From Caldicellulosiruptor bescii DSM 6725 (lineage in GTDB: Bacteria > Bacillota > Thermoanaerobacteria > Caldicellulosiruptorales > Caldicellulosiruptoraceae): a DNA stretch of 64,000 nucleotides. The stretch spans positions 1,382,501 through 1,446,500 of the forward strand of contig NC_012034.1 of assembly GCF_000022325.1 (NCBI RefSeq), written 5' to 3'. Shown here in pieces: positions 1-8,413 of this stretch (position 1 is the first letter of the stretch; each line of letters begins with the position of its first letter). Under the pieces are notes generated by a model that did no database searches, was not told where the DNA came from, and was given only the letters and a program-made list of their open reading frames with translations. The translations under genes and the position numbers were made by a program.

Positions 1-267
1 TGTGGCTCTGACCTTATGAGTGACGTTTTGGCATTTGTAAAAGAAAAGGTGATTTTATTGACAGGTCTTGTAAATCCTCAAGTGGTAAGGACTGCAGAGA
101 TGATGGATATAAAAGCTGTGATAATTGTTCGAGGGAAACAACCATCTGAAGAAATGTTAAAACTTGCAAAAGAAAAGTGTATAGCTCTTCTTGGAACTGA
201 CTATCCAATGTTTCAAGCATGTGGAATACTTTATGAAAACGGACTTGGGAAAGAAAGGTGCTGCTGA
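1..267 (+). CDS. DRTGG-domain protein, 5' end outside window
   Basis: The open frame runs in from the window edge without a stop, so the ATG at 16 is probably internal and the N-terminus is missing. The visible part matches the C-terminal half of a DRTGG domain: 'AVIIVRGKQPSEEMLKLA' followed by a short conserved 'ALLGTDYPMFQACGILYE' stretch, the same pattern as in the second DRTGG protein at 2056-2406. DRTGG domains occur beside phosphotransacetylase and CBS domains and in clostridial hydrogenase clusters; their ligand is not established. The stop lies just before the next gene, so the two are probably co-transcribed and possibly translationally coupled. Confidence 0.7.
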   Translation, partial: CGSDLMSDVLAFVKEKVILLTGLVNPQVVRTAEMMDIKAVIIVRGKQPSEEMLKLAKEKCIALLGTDYPMFQACGILYENGLGKERCC

Positions 268-272
268 GAAAG

Positions 273-692
273 ATGCTGCTTGAGCTGGAATTTGAGATTG
301 AGCCAGGTAATTTTATATTAGCAGGGGAAGCTTCTTCTAAGATTAAGGAGACTCTAAAGAAACTTGGTGTAAAACCAGAGATACTTAAAAAAGTTGCAAT
401 TGTCTCTTATGAAGCAGAGATGAATATTGTTATACATTCTATTGGTGGGATTTTAAAAGCTGTAATTTCAAAAGATAAGATTGAAATAGTAGCTCAAGAT
501 GATGGACCTGGCATTGAAGATATTGAGCTTGCTATGAAAGAAGGATATTCCACCGCTCCAGAAGAGATAAGAAACTTGGGATTTGGAGCAGGTATGGGTC
601 TTCCAAACATGAAGAAGTATTCAGATTATTTTGAGATTGAATCACAAAAAGGAAAAGGTACAAGGGTATATATGGTTATTTACAATAAATGA
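273..692 (+). CDS. GHKL ATP-binding protein (RsbW/SpoIIAB-like anti-sigma kinase fold)
   Basis: About 139 residues forming a single HATPase_c domain. The N-box 'EAEMNIVIHS', the G1 box 'DDGPGI' and the G2 box 'GFGAGMGL' are all present in order, so it should bind ATP. There is no histidine-kinase dimerisation domain, and the size matches stand-alone anti-sigma-factor kinases. It sits between a DRTGG protein and a sensory-type hydrogenase, so a role in relaying redox state to a partner is plausible but inferred. An alternative GTG start at 258 would overlap the upstream gene; I chose the ATG because family members begin near it. No sigma factor or antagonist is visible nearby. Confidence 0.7.
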   Translation: MLLELEFEIEPGNFILAGEASSKIKETLKKLGVKPEILKKVAIVSYEAEMNIVIHSIGGILKAVISKDKIEIVAQDDGPGIEDIELAMKEGYSTAPEEIRNLGFGAGMGLPNMKKYSDYFEIESQKGKGTRVYMVIYNK

Positions 693-724
693 CTATCTTT
701 AATATTTAGGGAAGTGAATAATAA

Positions 725-2056
725 ATGAAAAATTTACATTCTATAATGCTTGACAAAGAAAAATGTAAAGGATGTACAAACTGTATTAAAAGATGTCCAA
801 CTGAAGCCATTAGAGTTCGAAACTCAAAAGCAAGGATTATTGACCAAAGGTGCATAGACTGCGGAGAATGCATAAGGACATGCCCGTACCATGCGAAATA
901 TGCCATTACTGACAGTTTAGAGGAAATCAATAAATTTCAATATAAAGTTGCACTGCCAGCCCCTTCGTTTTACGCTCAGTTTGAGGTTGATGATGTGAAT
1001 AAGCTTCTGTATGCTTTGCTTAACCTTGGGTTTGATGATATATTTGAGGTAGCAAAAGCAGCTGAGATAGTAACCCACTTTACAAAGCAGTTTATTCTTT
1101 CTGATAAAAACAAAAAACCAGTAATTTCCTCTGCATGCCCAGCAGTTGTAAGGCTTATTCAAACAAAATTTCCGGACTTAATCGAGAATATTCTGCCAAT
1201 TGCTTCACCTATGGAAGTTGCTGCATATATTGCTAAGAAAAAGATACATAAAGAAAAAGGAATTGATGAAGACAAAATAGGCGCTTTTTTTATATCTCCA
1301 TGTGCAGCAAAGATGACATATATAAATAATCCTCTTGGTTTTGAGCGTTCATACGTGGATGGAGTAATAGCGATAAAAGATATTTATGGACTTGTAAGAA
1401 GTAAGCTAAGAGAAATAAAAGTTATAAAGCCTCTTTCAATTACCTCAGGCAAAGGTATTGGATGGGCAGCATCAGGTGGCGAAAGCTTGGCGTTGGAAAT
1501 TGAAGAGTATATAAACGTTGATGGTATTCACAACGTAGTTAAAGTTTTAGAAGAGATTGAAAATGGCAGGCTCAAAGACATCACATATTTTGAAGGTCTT
1601 GCTTGCACTGGTGGGTGTGTTGGAGGGCCTCTTGCAGTAGAAAATCCGTATGTTGCCAAAAATCGTATTAAAAGATTGTCTTCCAAATTAAAAGACAAAG
1701 AAGAGAGTCTTTCAGCGTGGACAGCGGAAATTATTAATAGTTTTTCTCTCAGGCTTGAGGATGTTCTTTTTGAAAAAGAGTTGGAGACAAATCCTGTGCT
1801 TGAACTTGACTCTGATATTGAAAGAGCTATAGAAAAGTTTGAAAAGGCAAATAATATCCTAAGTATACTTCCGGGTTTGGACTGTGGTGCTTGTGGTTCA
1901 CCTACATGCAAAACTCTTGCCGAGGATATAGTGCGTGGTTTTGCCAATGATACAGATTGTATTTTTATTCTCAGAGAAAGCATAAAAGAGCTCGCAAACA
2001 AGATGGTTGAGCTTTCAAATAAACTACCACCATCACTTGAAAGGAATGATGAGTAG
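725..2056 (+). CDS. Sensory-type [FeFe]-hydrogenase with N-terminal 2x[4Fe-4S] and C-terminal Fe-S domain
   Basis: 443 residues. Two ferredoxin-type [4Fe-4S] motifs come first (C14, C17, C20, C24 and C43, C46, C49, C53), then the H-cluster domain with ligands C138, C193, C294 and C298. A final CxxCGxxxC...C cluster follows (C387, C390, C395, C412). The residue before C138 is Ala (motif 'SSACP'), where catalytic enzymes carry the proton-transfer Cys of TSCCP. That loss is known from HydS-type sensory hydrogenases. The small-subunit extension and NADH modules are absent. Placement beside two GHKL ATPases, DRTGG proteins and the bifurcating hydrogenase operon suggests it senses H2 or ferredoxin redox state rather than making bulk H2. 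That role is inference. Confidence 0.85.
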   Translation: MKNLHSIMLDKEKCKGCTNCIKRCPTEAIRVRNSKARIIDQRCIDCGECIRTCPYHAKYAITDSLEEINKFQYKVALPAPSFYAQFEVDDVNKLLYALLNLGFDDIFEVAKAAEIVTHFTKQFILSDKNKKPVISSACPAVVRLIQTKFPDLIENILPIASPMEVAAYIAKKKIHKEKGIDEDKIGAFFISPCAAKMTYINNPLGFERSYVDGVIAIKDIYGLVRSKLREIKVIKPLSITSGKGIGWAASGGESLALEIEEYINVDGIHNVVKVLEEIENGRLKDITYFEGLACTGGCVGGPLAVENPYVAKNRIKRLSSKLKDKEESLSAWTAEIINSFSLRLEDVLFEKELETNPVLELDSDIERAIEKFEKANNILSILPGLDCGACGSPTCKTLAEDIVRGFANDTDCIFILRESIKELANKMVELSNKLPPSLERNDE

Positions 2057-2406
2057 TGCCAAGCATTTTAGATTTATGCAGGTATTTTGAATTGGCAAAT
2101 GGGACTGTAAAGGATGAACAGTATGAAAATGTATACATTGGAGATGTTTTAAGTTTTGCAATATCGCATATTAAGGACAATAGTATATGGATTACCATTC
2201 AAAACAATGTAAATGTGGTTGCTATAGCAACTCTCAGAGAAGTAAAAGCAATAATCTTGACAGAAGGAGTAAAGCCCGACGCTGATATGCTTCAAAAATC
2301 AATAGAGCAGCAAATTCCAATTTTTACAACAGAACTTTCACATTTTGAAACAGCAAGGTTGTTGATTCTTAAAGAAAAGGAAGATAAAAATGAAGCTTTA
2401 TTATGA
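2056..2406 (+). CDS. DRTGG-domain protein
   Basis: 116 residues made of one DRTGG domain. Visible blocks are 'YENVYIGDVLSFAISH', 'SIWITIQNNVNVVAIA' and 'AIILTEGVKPDADML', ending with 'IPIFTTELSHFETARLL'. It is a complete version of the domain truncated at the window start, so the cluster carries two DRTGG proteins. The GTG start shares its first base with the stop codon of the hydrogenase gene, indicating translational coupling. Its C-terminus overlaps the PHP gene by 17 bases. No catalytic residues are recognised. A regulatory or nucleotide-sensing role is a guess from related domain contexts. Confidence 0.75.
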   Translation: MPSILDLCRYFELANGTVKDEQYENVYIGDVLSFAISHIKDNSIWITIQNNVNVVAIATLREVKAIILTEGVKPDADMLQKSIEQQIPIFTTELSHFETARLLILKEKEDKNEALL

Positions 2407-3091
2407 CCTTCATATTCATTCGTTGCTTTCTCCGTGTGCAGATAATGATATGACACCACATAATATAATAAATATGGCAAAGTTAAAGGGATTAGATGTT
2501 ATATCTGTTACAGACCATAACTCCACATTAAACCTTGAAAATTTTTTAGAAGTGGCAAGTTTACTTGACATTCTGTTTATACCTGGAATTGAGATTGAAA
2601 CAGAAGAGGAGATTCATGTTCTGCTGTATTTTAAGCACAAAGATGTTTCAATTATCAGAGAATTTCAGGGCATTATTGACAAACATTTACCTTTTGTTAA
2701 GCTTAGAGAAGATATTTATGGTAATCAATACATTGTTGATACACAGGACAATATAATTGGAAGCTATGAAAAACTTCTTCTCCAACCACTTACTCTAAAC
2801 TTAAAACAGGTTTATGAGGTTTCCAAATTCTACAACATGGTTTTTATACCTGCTCATATAGACAGACAATCTTTTGGTGTAATTGGAAGGCTTGGTTTTT
2901 TGCCTGAAGAGCTAACTAATTTGACCTTTTTAGAGTTATCTGGCACCAATGAAATAGAATTTACCAAGTTTCTCCCTCAAAACAAAGATTATATTTTTCT
3001 CCATTCCTCAGATGCCCATCATCTATGGGAGATAAATGAAAGGGAATTTTTTATTGAAAGTGATATACTGTATACAATATTTTTCAATTAA
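2390..3091 (+). CDS. PHP-domain metal-dependent phosphoesterase (TrpH/RNase AM-like)
   Basis: 233 residues. The N-terminal motif 'YDLHIHSLLSPCADNDM' and the following 'VISVTDHNSTLN' are PHP metal-binding motifs, with further His/Asp ligands in 'FIPAHIDR' and 'LHSSDAHH' near the C-terminus. Such stand-alone PHP proteins act on small phosphoesters or RNA 5' ends; the substrate here cannot be read from sequence. It overlaps the DRTGG gene and closes the first transcription unit. A separate promoter lies in the 108-base gap before hydC. PHP proteins recur in this hydrogenase neighbourhood in clostridia, but the link is not understood. Confidence 0.8.
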   Translation: MKLYYDLHIHSLLSPCADNDMTPHNIINMAKLKGLDVISVTDHNSTLNLENFLEVASLLDILFIPGIEIETEEEIHVLLYFKHKDVSIIREFQGIIDKHLPFVKLREDIYGNQYIVDTQDNIIGSYEKLLLQPLTLNLKQVYEVSKFYNMVFIPAHIDRQSFGVIGRLGFLPEELTNLTFLELSGTNEIEFTKFLPQNKDYIFLHSSDAHHLWEINEREFFIESDILYTIFFN

Positions 3092-3129
3092 ATTCTCCAA
3101 AATTTATACTTCATTTATAACCCGTTGTA

Positions 3130-3138
3130 TGCTACAAT
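3130..3138 (+). promoter_or_regulatory. Extended -10 promoter upstream of hydC
   Basis: A TG-C-TACAAT extended -10 element. Only a weak -35 (TTCATT at 3110-3115) sits 17 bases upstream. The element overlaps a short perfect dyad TTGTA-TGC-TACAA at 3125-3137. It would start transcription near 3145, about 55 bases before the hydC ATG. Called by eye. Confidence 0.45.
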
Positions 3139-3161
3139 ATTAACAGTGGTTTTAACTCCAT

Positions 3162-3179
3162 ATGTTAAATTTCTAACAA
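3162..3179. promoter_or_regulatory. Candidate Rex (NADH/NAD+ sensor) operator before the hydrogenase operon
   Basis: The 18-mer ATGTTAAATTTCTAACAA matches the clostridial Rex consensus TTGTTAANNNNTTAACAA at 12 of 14 fixed positions. It lies just downstream of the putative -10 and upstream of the hydC ribosome-binding site, so a bound repressor would block initiation or elongation. Rex control of hydrogenase operons is known in related thermophiles; this individual site is inferred from sequence only. Confidence 0.5.
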
Positions 3180-3199
3180 TAGAAGGGGGATGCAGATTT

Positions 3200-3682
3200 A
3201 TGTCTTGTTGCCAGGGTAAGAATCTGACAGAAGAGAATTTCAAAAAACTTGATGAGATTATTGAAAAAAATAAATCAAGAAGAGGGGCTTTAATTCCAGT
3301 TTTACATGAGGCACAGGAGCTTTTTGGATATTTGCCCTATGAAGTTCAAAAAAGAATAGCAGAAGGACTCAATATACCCATGGCGGAGGTTTACGGTGTT
3401 GCAACATTTTATACGCGCTTTACGTTAAAGCCGACAGGTGACCATAAGATAAGTGTATGCATGGGTACAGCTTGTTATGTTAAAGGTGCAGATAAAATTT
3501 TGGATAAGTTAAAAGAACTTTTAAAGATTGATGTAGGTGAAACAACAGAAGATGGAAAATTTTCGATTGAAGCGACAAGATGCTTAGGAGCTTGCGGACT
3601 TGCTCCAGTTGTTGTGATTGACAATACTGTTTACGGGAAATTGAGTGTGGATGATGTTAAAGATATTTTGTCAAGATATTAA
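3200..3682 (+). CDS. hydC: Electron-bifurcating hydrogenase subunit HydC (NuoE-like, [2Fe-2S])
   Basis: 160 residues from the ATG at 3200, which has AGAAGGGGG ten bases upstream; the longer open frame from 3125 lacks such a site and crosses the promoter. It is the thioredoxin-fold 24-kDa subunit family, with a [2Fe-2S] cluster bound by C87, C92, C128 and C132 (motifs 'CMGTAC' and 'CLGAC'). In trimeric HydABC enzymes this subunit works with HydB to pass electrons between NAD(H) and the rest of the complex. It opens the operon hydC-ATPase-ferredoxin-hydB-hydA and is probably controlled by the Rex-like operator upstream. The enzyme is cytoplasmic. Confidence 0.92.
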   Translation: MSCCQGKNLTEENFKKLDEIIEKNKSRRGALIPVLHEAQELFGYLPYEVQKRIAEGLNIPMAEVYGVATFYTRFTLKPTGDHKISVCMGTACYVKGADKILDKLKELLKIDVGETTEDGKFSIEATRCLGACGLAPVVVIDNTVYGKLSVDDVKDILSRY

Positions 3683-3724
3683 CTTAACAAATTGACAATG
3701 GTAAGAAAATATAAGGTGATATAA

Positions 3725-4282
3725 TTGAACGAGATTTCGCTTTATATCCTTGACCTTGTTCAAAATTCGATAGAAGCAGGTGCAAGTTTAGTTAAGATTG
3801 AAATTGTCGAAGATTTGAAAGAGGACCTTTTTACCATTACAATAGAGGATAACGGAAGAGGTATTCCCAAGGATGTTATTGATAAAGTAACAGACCCTTT
3901 TTACACTACAAGAAAAACGCGAAAAGTAGGACTTGGTCTTTCTTTAGCAAAACAACTTGCAATGGACTGTGAAGGAAGCTTTGATATTGAAAGGCTCGAA
4001 AGAGGCACTAAAATAGTGCTAAAACTGAAACATTCTCATATAGACAGACCTCCTCTTAGAAATATTGCAGAGACCCTACTTGCACTTATAAGTGGAGCAC
4101 CAAATGTAGATTTTACATTTTGTTACAGAAACAATCAAAGTGAATTTACTTTTGATACGAAAAGCATTCGAGAGATTTTGGGCAATAATGTTCCTTTAAA
4201 TACTCTGAGCGTTCTTGACTTTATACGTGGTCAGTTAGAAAGAGGTTTATCAAATTTAACCGGAGGTGCAAATAATAAATGA
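3725..4282 (+). CDS. GHKL ATP-binding protein of the hydrogenase operon
   Basis: 185 residues. The N-terminal half is a HATPase_c domain with N-box 'DLVQNSIEAGAS', G1 'EDNGRGIP' and G2 'KVGLGLSLAKQL'. The C-terminal 80 residues form a separate small domain without recognised motifs. It has no phospho-acceptor histidine domain. The TTG start follows AAGGTGA by five bases, and the stop overlaps the next start in ATGA-like fashion (4 bases), indicating coupling to the ferredoxin gene. Genes of this kind lie inside several clostridial hyd operons. Their function, perhaps regulatory or in assembly, is not established. Confidence 0.8.
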   Translation: MNEISLYILDLVQNSIEAGASLVKIEIVEDLKEDLFTITIEDNGRGIPKDVIDKVTDPFYTTRKTRKVGLGLSLAKQLAMDCEGSFDIERLERGTKIVLKLKHSHIDRPPLRNIAETLLALISGAPNVDFTFCYRNNQSEFTFDTKSIREILGNNVPLNTLSVLDFIRGQLERGLSNLTGGANNK

Positions 4283-4668
4283 TTAAATCTATTCAAGAGC
4301 TTGAAGAAATAAGGAAAAAAGCGTTAGAAGAGCTTGAGTTCAGAAAACAGCAAGGCGAAGGTATAAGAGTTGTTGTTGGTATGGCAACATGTGGAATAGC
4401 AGCAGGTGCAAGACCTGTTATGCTAAAATTTATTGAAGAGATTCAAAAAAGAAATTTAAAAAACGTTACAGTTGTTCAAACTGGTTGTATTGGACTTTGC
4501 AAGTATGAACCAATTGTAGAGGTTTATGAACCAAATAAAGAAAAGGTCACATATGTCAAGATGACGCCTGAGAAGGTCACAAGGGTTGTTGCAGAGCATT
4601 TGGTAAATGGAAAGCCGGTTTATGAGTATACAATTGGCTATGAAGAAAATAAAGAAGCAAATAACTAA
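4279..4668 (+). CDS. Thioredoxin-like [2Fe-2S] ferredoxin (HndB-like)
   Basis: 129 residues with a helical N-terminus followed by a thioredoxin-like [2Fe-2S] ferredoxin domain. Cysteines are C38 ('[10 protein letters not shown]'), C70 and C74 ('TGCIGLC'). There are only three, where HydB's homologous N-terminal domain has a full CxxxxC plus CxxxC set. So the cluster may be missing or have a non-Cys ligand, a feature I recall from HndB-type subunits. It lies between the ATPase and hydB, is homologous to the first domain of HydB, and is presumed to be an extra subunit or electron carrier of the complex. Confidence 0.85.
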   Translation: MIKSIQELEEIRKKALEELEFRKQQGEGIRVVVGMATCGIAAGARPVMLKFIEEIQKRNLKNVTVVQTGCIGLCKYEPIVEVYEPNKEKVTYVKMTPEKVTRVVAEHLVNGKPVYEYTIGYEENKEANN

Positions 4669-4685
4669 AAGGAGGGAAGGCTAAC

Positions 4686-6482
4686 ATGCCATTGTACAGA
4701 TCGCATGTTCTTGTATGTGGTGGGACAGGTTGTACATCAGGTGGGTCAGATAAAATTTATGATGCTTTCATTAAAGAAATAGAAGAACAAAACCTAAAAG
4801 ATGAAGTTCAGGTAATTCGCACTGGATGTTTTGGTCTTTGTGCGGAAGGTCCAATTGTAATTGTTTATCCTGAAGGAGCATTTTACAGCAAAGTTGCAGA
4901 CTCTGATGTAAAAGAGATTGTGGAAGAGCATCTTTTAAAAGGAAGAATAGTAAAGAGGCTTTTGTATAAAGAATCCATAGAAGAAGGTCAGATAAAATCA
5001 TTAAATGAGGTTAAATTCTATAAAAAACAGATGCGAATTGCTCTTAGAAACTGCGGTGTTATAAATCCAGAAAATATTGAAGAATATATTGCATATGATG
5101 GATACAAGGCTTTGGCAAAGGTTCTTACAGAAATGACACCTGAACAGGTGATTGACTGGGTAAAAAGGTCAGGTCTTAGAGGAAGAGGTGGCGGTGGATT
5201 TCCAACAGGACTCAAATGGGAGTTTGCAGCAAAAGCTCCAGGTGATGTTAAGTATGTTGTTTGCAACGCAGACGAAGGTGACCCAGGAGCGTACATGGAC
5301 AGAAGCATCTTAGAAGGTGACCCGCATTCTGTAATTGAAGCAATGGCTATCGCTGGATATGCAATTGGTTCAAAGCAAGGTTACGTTTATGTCAGAGCAG
5401 AGTATCCATTGGCAGTAAAGAGATTAGAAATTGCTATTGAACAAGCAAGACAGTACGGACTTTTGGGTAAGAATATACTCGGCACAGGATTTGAATTTGA
5501 TATCGAGATAAGGCTTGGTGCTGGTGCATTTGTCTGCGGTGAGGAGACAGCGCTGATGACATCAATTGAAGGGCACAGAGGAGAACCAAGACCAAGACCA
5601 CCATTCCCAGCTGTAAAAGGTTTGTGGGGAAAACCTACTTTACTTAATAACGTTGAGACATACGCAAACATTCCAGTGATAATTCTAAAGGGACCAGAGT
5701 GGTTTGCATCAATTGGAACAGAGAAGAGCAAAGGGACAAAAGTTTTTGCACTTGTTGGAAAGGTTAACAATACAGGTCTCATTGAGGTACCAATGGGAAC
5801 AACTGTAAGAGAGATAGTTGAGGATATTGGTGGTGGAATTCCTGGCGGCAAGAAATTTAAGGCAGTTCAAACAGGTGGACCATCAGGTGGATGTATTCCA
5901 GCATCGCTCATGGACACACCAATTGACTTTGATTCTTTGACTGCACTTGGTACAATGATGGGATCTGGCGGTATGATTGTAATGGATGAAGATACCTGTA
6001 TGGTTGATATAGCAAAATTCTTTTTAGAATTTACAGTTGACGAGTCATGCGGAAAATGTCCACCATGTAGAATAGGGACAAGAAGAATGCTTGAAATTTT
6101 GCAGAAGATAACAAGCGGAAATGGCACAGAAGAGGATTTAGAAAAGTTAGAAGAACTTGCATACTCAATTAAAGACAGTGCTCTTTGCGGACTTGGTCAG
6201 ACTGCACCAAACCCTGTTTTAAGCACGCTGAGATATTTCAGAGATGAGTATGAAGCGCATGTAAAAGAAAAAAGATGTCCAGCAGGTGCTTGCAAGGCAC
6301 TGCTCAGGATTGTGATAGATAAAGACCTTTGCAAAGGTTGTGGCATATGTGCTAAGAATTGTCCTGCAAATGCTATCACAGGACAGATTAAAAAGCCTTT
6401 TGAGATTGATCAGAGCAAATGTATTAAATGCGGTGTTTGCATAGAGAAGTGTCCGTTTAAAGCAATCTCCAAGAAGGCATAA
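4686..6482 (+). CDS. hydB: Electron-bifurcating hydrogenase subunit HydB (NuoF-like, FMN/NADH)
   Basis: 598 residues. Order of domains: N-terminal thioredoxin-like [2Fe-2S] ferredoxin ('CGGTGC' and 'CFGLC'); NuoF core with the glycine-rich FMN/NADH site '[15 protein letters not shown]'; SLBB region; the [4Fe-4S] motif '[12 protein letters not shown]'; and two C-terminal [4Fe-4S] ferredoxin motifs ('[12 protein letters not shown]', '[12 protein letters not shown]'). This is the flavin subunit where bifurcation between NADH and ferredoxin is thought to occur in HydABC/HndABCD enzymes. A strong AAAGGAGGG-type site precedes it, and hydA follows after 19 bases. Confidence 0.93.
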   Translation: MPLYRSHVLVCGGTGCTSGGSDKIYDAFIKEIEEQNLKDEVQVIRTGCFGLCAEGPIVIVYPEGAFYSKVADSDVKEIVEEHLLKGRIVKRLLYKESIEEGQIKSLNEVKFYKKQMRIALRNCGVINPENIEEYIAYDGYKALAKVLTEMTPEQVIDWVKRSGLRGRGGGGFPTGLKWEFAAKAPGDVKYVVCNADEGDPGAYMDRSILEGDPHSVIEAMAIAGYAIGSKQGYVYVRAEYPLAVKRLEIAIEQARQYGLLGKNILGTGFEFDIEIRLGAGAFVCGEETALMTSIEGHRGEPRPRPPFPAVKGLWGKPTLLNNVETYANIPVIILKGPEWFASIGTEKSKGTKVFALVGKVNNTGLIEVPMGTTVREIVEDIGGGIPGGKKFKAVQTGGPSGGCIPASLMDTPIDFDSLTALGTMMGSGGMIVMDEDTCMVDIAKFFLEFTVDESCGKCPPCRIGTRRMLEILQKITSGNGTEEDLEKLEELAYSIKDSALCGLGQTAPNPVLSTLRYFRDEYEAHVKEKRCPAGACKALLRIVIDKDLCKGCGICAKNCPANAITGQIKKPFEIDQSKCIKCGVCIEKCPFKAISKKA

Positions 6483-6501
6483 TCAAAGGAGGGTATGACA
6501 A

Positions 6502-8241
6502 ATGGAAATGGTGAATATAACAATAGATGGCAAGAAGATTCAGGTGCCAAAGGATTATACAGTGCTTCAAGCAGCACGCGAAGCAGGAGTTGAGATTCCA
6601 ACCCTTTGTTATCTAAAAGGTATAAATGAAATTGGTGCTTGCAGAATGTGCGTTGTTGAAGTAAAAGGGGCAAGAAGCTTGCAGGCTGCTTGTGTTTATC
6701 CTGTGTCAGAAGGCATGGAGGTCATCACAAACAGTGAAAGGGTAAGAAGAGCAAGAAAGGTTAATCTTGAACTTATTCTTTCAAATCATGACAGGAGCTG
6801 CTTGACATGTGTCAGAAGTGGAAACTGTGAACTTCAAAAACTCGCAGAAGATTTAAATGTTAAGCAGATTAGATATGAAGGTGAAAATATAAGAAGACCT
6901 CTCGATGATTTTTCACCTTCTGTTGTAAGAGATCCAAATAAATGTATACTTTGCAAAAGATGTATAAATGTTTGCAGGAATGTTCAAGAGGTTGGAGTTA
7001 TTAATGCAAATTACAGAGGTTTCAGAACAGTTATATCCACCGCATTTGACAGAAGTTTGAATGATGTTGCATGTACAATGTGCGGTCAATGTATTCAGGC
7101 TTGCCCAGTTGGAGCTTTAAGAGAGAAAGACTCAACAGACATTGTATGGAAGGCTTTAGCAGACAAGAACAAATATGTTGTTGTTCAAGCGGCCCCAGCT
7201 GTGAGAGTTGCACTTGGTGAAGAGTTTGGACTACCAATTGGTACAAGAGTTACCGGCAAGATGGTAACTGCTCTCAAGATGCTTGGGTTTGACAAAGTAT
7301 TTGATACAGACACAGGCGCAGACCTTACCATTATGGAAGAAGGTACAGAGCTTATTAACCGAATTAAAAACGGTGGTAAGTTACCGCTAATAACCTCATG
7401 TTCACCAGGCTGGATAAAGTTCTGTGAGCACTACTTTCCAGAATTTTTAGACAACTTATCAACTTGCAAATCACCACATGAGATGTTTGGTGCTATTTTA
7501 AAGACATACTTTGCACAGAAGATGGGAATTGACCCTGCGAATATGTTTGTTGTATCTGTCATGCCATGTACCGCTAAGAAATTCGAAGCTCAAAGAGAAG
7601 AACTTGCTGCAAGTGGATATCCAGATGTTGATGCAGTATTGACGACAAGAGAGCTCGCAAGAATGATAAAAGAAGCGGGAATTGACTTTGTGAACTTGCC
7701 AGATAGCCACTTTGACGACCCAATGGGAGATGCAACAGGTGCAGGTGTCATCTTTGGAACAACAGGCGGTGTAATGGAAGCAGCACTGCGAACTGTATAT
7801 GAAGTGCTAACAGGAAAAACACTTGAAAATGTCGAAATTACTCAAGTTCGTGGCCTTGAAGGAATAAGAGAGGCTGAGATTGATGTTGGCACTATGAAGA
7901 TTAAAGCAGCTGTTGCACATGGTCTTGCAAACGCTAAAAAACTTCTTGAGATGGTCAAAAACGGAGAAAAAGAGTATCATTTTATAGAAATTATGGCATG
8001 TCCCGGTGGCTGCATAATGGGTGGTGGACAGCCAATTGTTCCTGCAAAGGTAAAAGAAAAAGTAGATGTTGCAAAACTCAGAGCAAGCGCAATATACGAC
8101 GAAGATAGGTCCCTGCCAATAAGAAAGTCTCATGAAAACCCTGCTGTAAAAAGATTATATGAAGAGTTTTTAGACCATCCAAATAGTGAAAAAGCTCATC
8201 ATATTCTGCATACACACTATAAAAAAAGACCACTATACTGA
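6502..8241 (+). CDS. hydA: Electron-bifurcating [FeFe]-hydrogenase catalytic subunit HydA
   Basis: 579 residues, start chosen eight bases after GGAGGG. Modules in order: N-terminal [2Fe-2S] domain; His/Cys [4Fe-4S] motif 'HDRSCLTCVRSGNC'; two ferredoxin [4Fe-4S] motifs; the H-cluster domain with L1 'TSCSPGW' (C300), L2 'MPCTAKKFE' (C356) and L3 'MACPGGCIMGGG' (C500, C504); and the C-terminal small-subunit region. It reduces protons to H2 using electrons from NADH and reduced ferredoxin. Numbering is offset by one from the Clostridium pasteurianus enzyme, so Ser301 falls where that enzyme has the cluster ligand Cys300. I recall TSCSPGW from other trimeric enzymes, so it is probably not inactivating. 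Last gene of the operon, followed by a terminator. Confidence 0.93.
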   Translation: MEMVNITIDGKKIQVPKDYTVLQAAREAGVEIPTLCYLKGINEIGACRMCVVEVKGARSLQAACVYPVSEGMEVITNSERVRRARKVNLELILSNHDRSCLTCVRSGNCELQKLAEDLNVKQIRYEGENIRRPLDDFSPSVVRDPNKCILCKRCINVCRNVQEVGVINANYRGFRTVISTAFDRSLNDVACTMCGQCIQACPVGALREKDSTDIVWKALADKNKYVVVQAAPAVRVALGEEFGLPIGTRVTGKMVTALKMLGFDKVFDTDTGADLTIMEEGTELINRIKNGGKLPLITSCSPGWIKFCEHYFPEFLDNLSTCKSPHEMFGAILKTYFAQKMGIDPANMFVVSVMPCTAKKFEAQREELAASGYPDVDAVLTTRELARMIKEAGIDFVNLPDSHFDDPMGDATGAGVIFGTTGGVMEAALRTVYEVLTGKTLENVEITQVRGLEGIREAEIDVGTMKIKAAVAHGLANAKKLLEMVKNGEKEYHFIEIMACPGGCIMGGGQPIVPAKVKEKVDVAKLRASAIYDEDRSLPIRKSHENPAVKRLYEEFLDHPNSEKAHHILHTHYKKRPLY

Positions 8242-8265
8242 TCTTAATTTAAACCTTAAGAAAAG

Positions 8266-8301
8266 GAAGCTGGTAATACTGATTTGCCAGCTTCTTTTTT
8301 T
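8266..8301 (+). terminator. Rho-independent terminator after hydA
   Basis: An eight-base stem GAAGCTGG/CCAGCTTC with a 13-base loop, followed by seven T residues. It lies 25 bases after the hydA stop and separates the hydrogenase operon from maf-mre. Confidence 0.85.
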
Positions 8302-8312
8302 ATCAAAAGTTA

Positions 8313-8341
8313 TTTTTTTTGTAACATATTAATGATATAAT
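8313..8341 (+). promoter_or_regulatory. Putative promoter for maf-mreBCD
   Basis: A perfect TATAAT at 8336-8341 lies 73 bases before the maf start and after the hydA terminator. The -35 side at 17-base spacing is only a T-tract, so the assignment rests on the -10. Confidence 0.4.
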
Positions 8342-8413
8342 AGAATATCAGAGAGCCAAGAAAGACTGCGCAAAATTCACTACAATAGAGGAAAGGGGTT
8401 AGATTTAGCAAAA

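Noticed and set aside
1528..2001. Long open frames on the - strand opposite the hydrogenase genes (also 5387-5851, 14481-14873, 24215-24694)
   Set aside because: They lie fully inside well-supported genes, have no ribosome-binding sites and no family resemblance. They are shadows of codon bias.
3125..3199. Longer hydC N-terminus from 3125
   Set aside because: It would run through the promoter and Rex-like site and has no ribosome-binding site; the ATG at 3200 is well placed.
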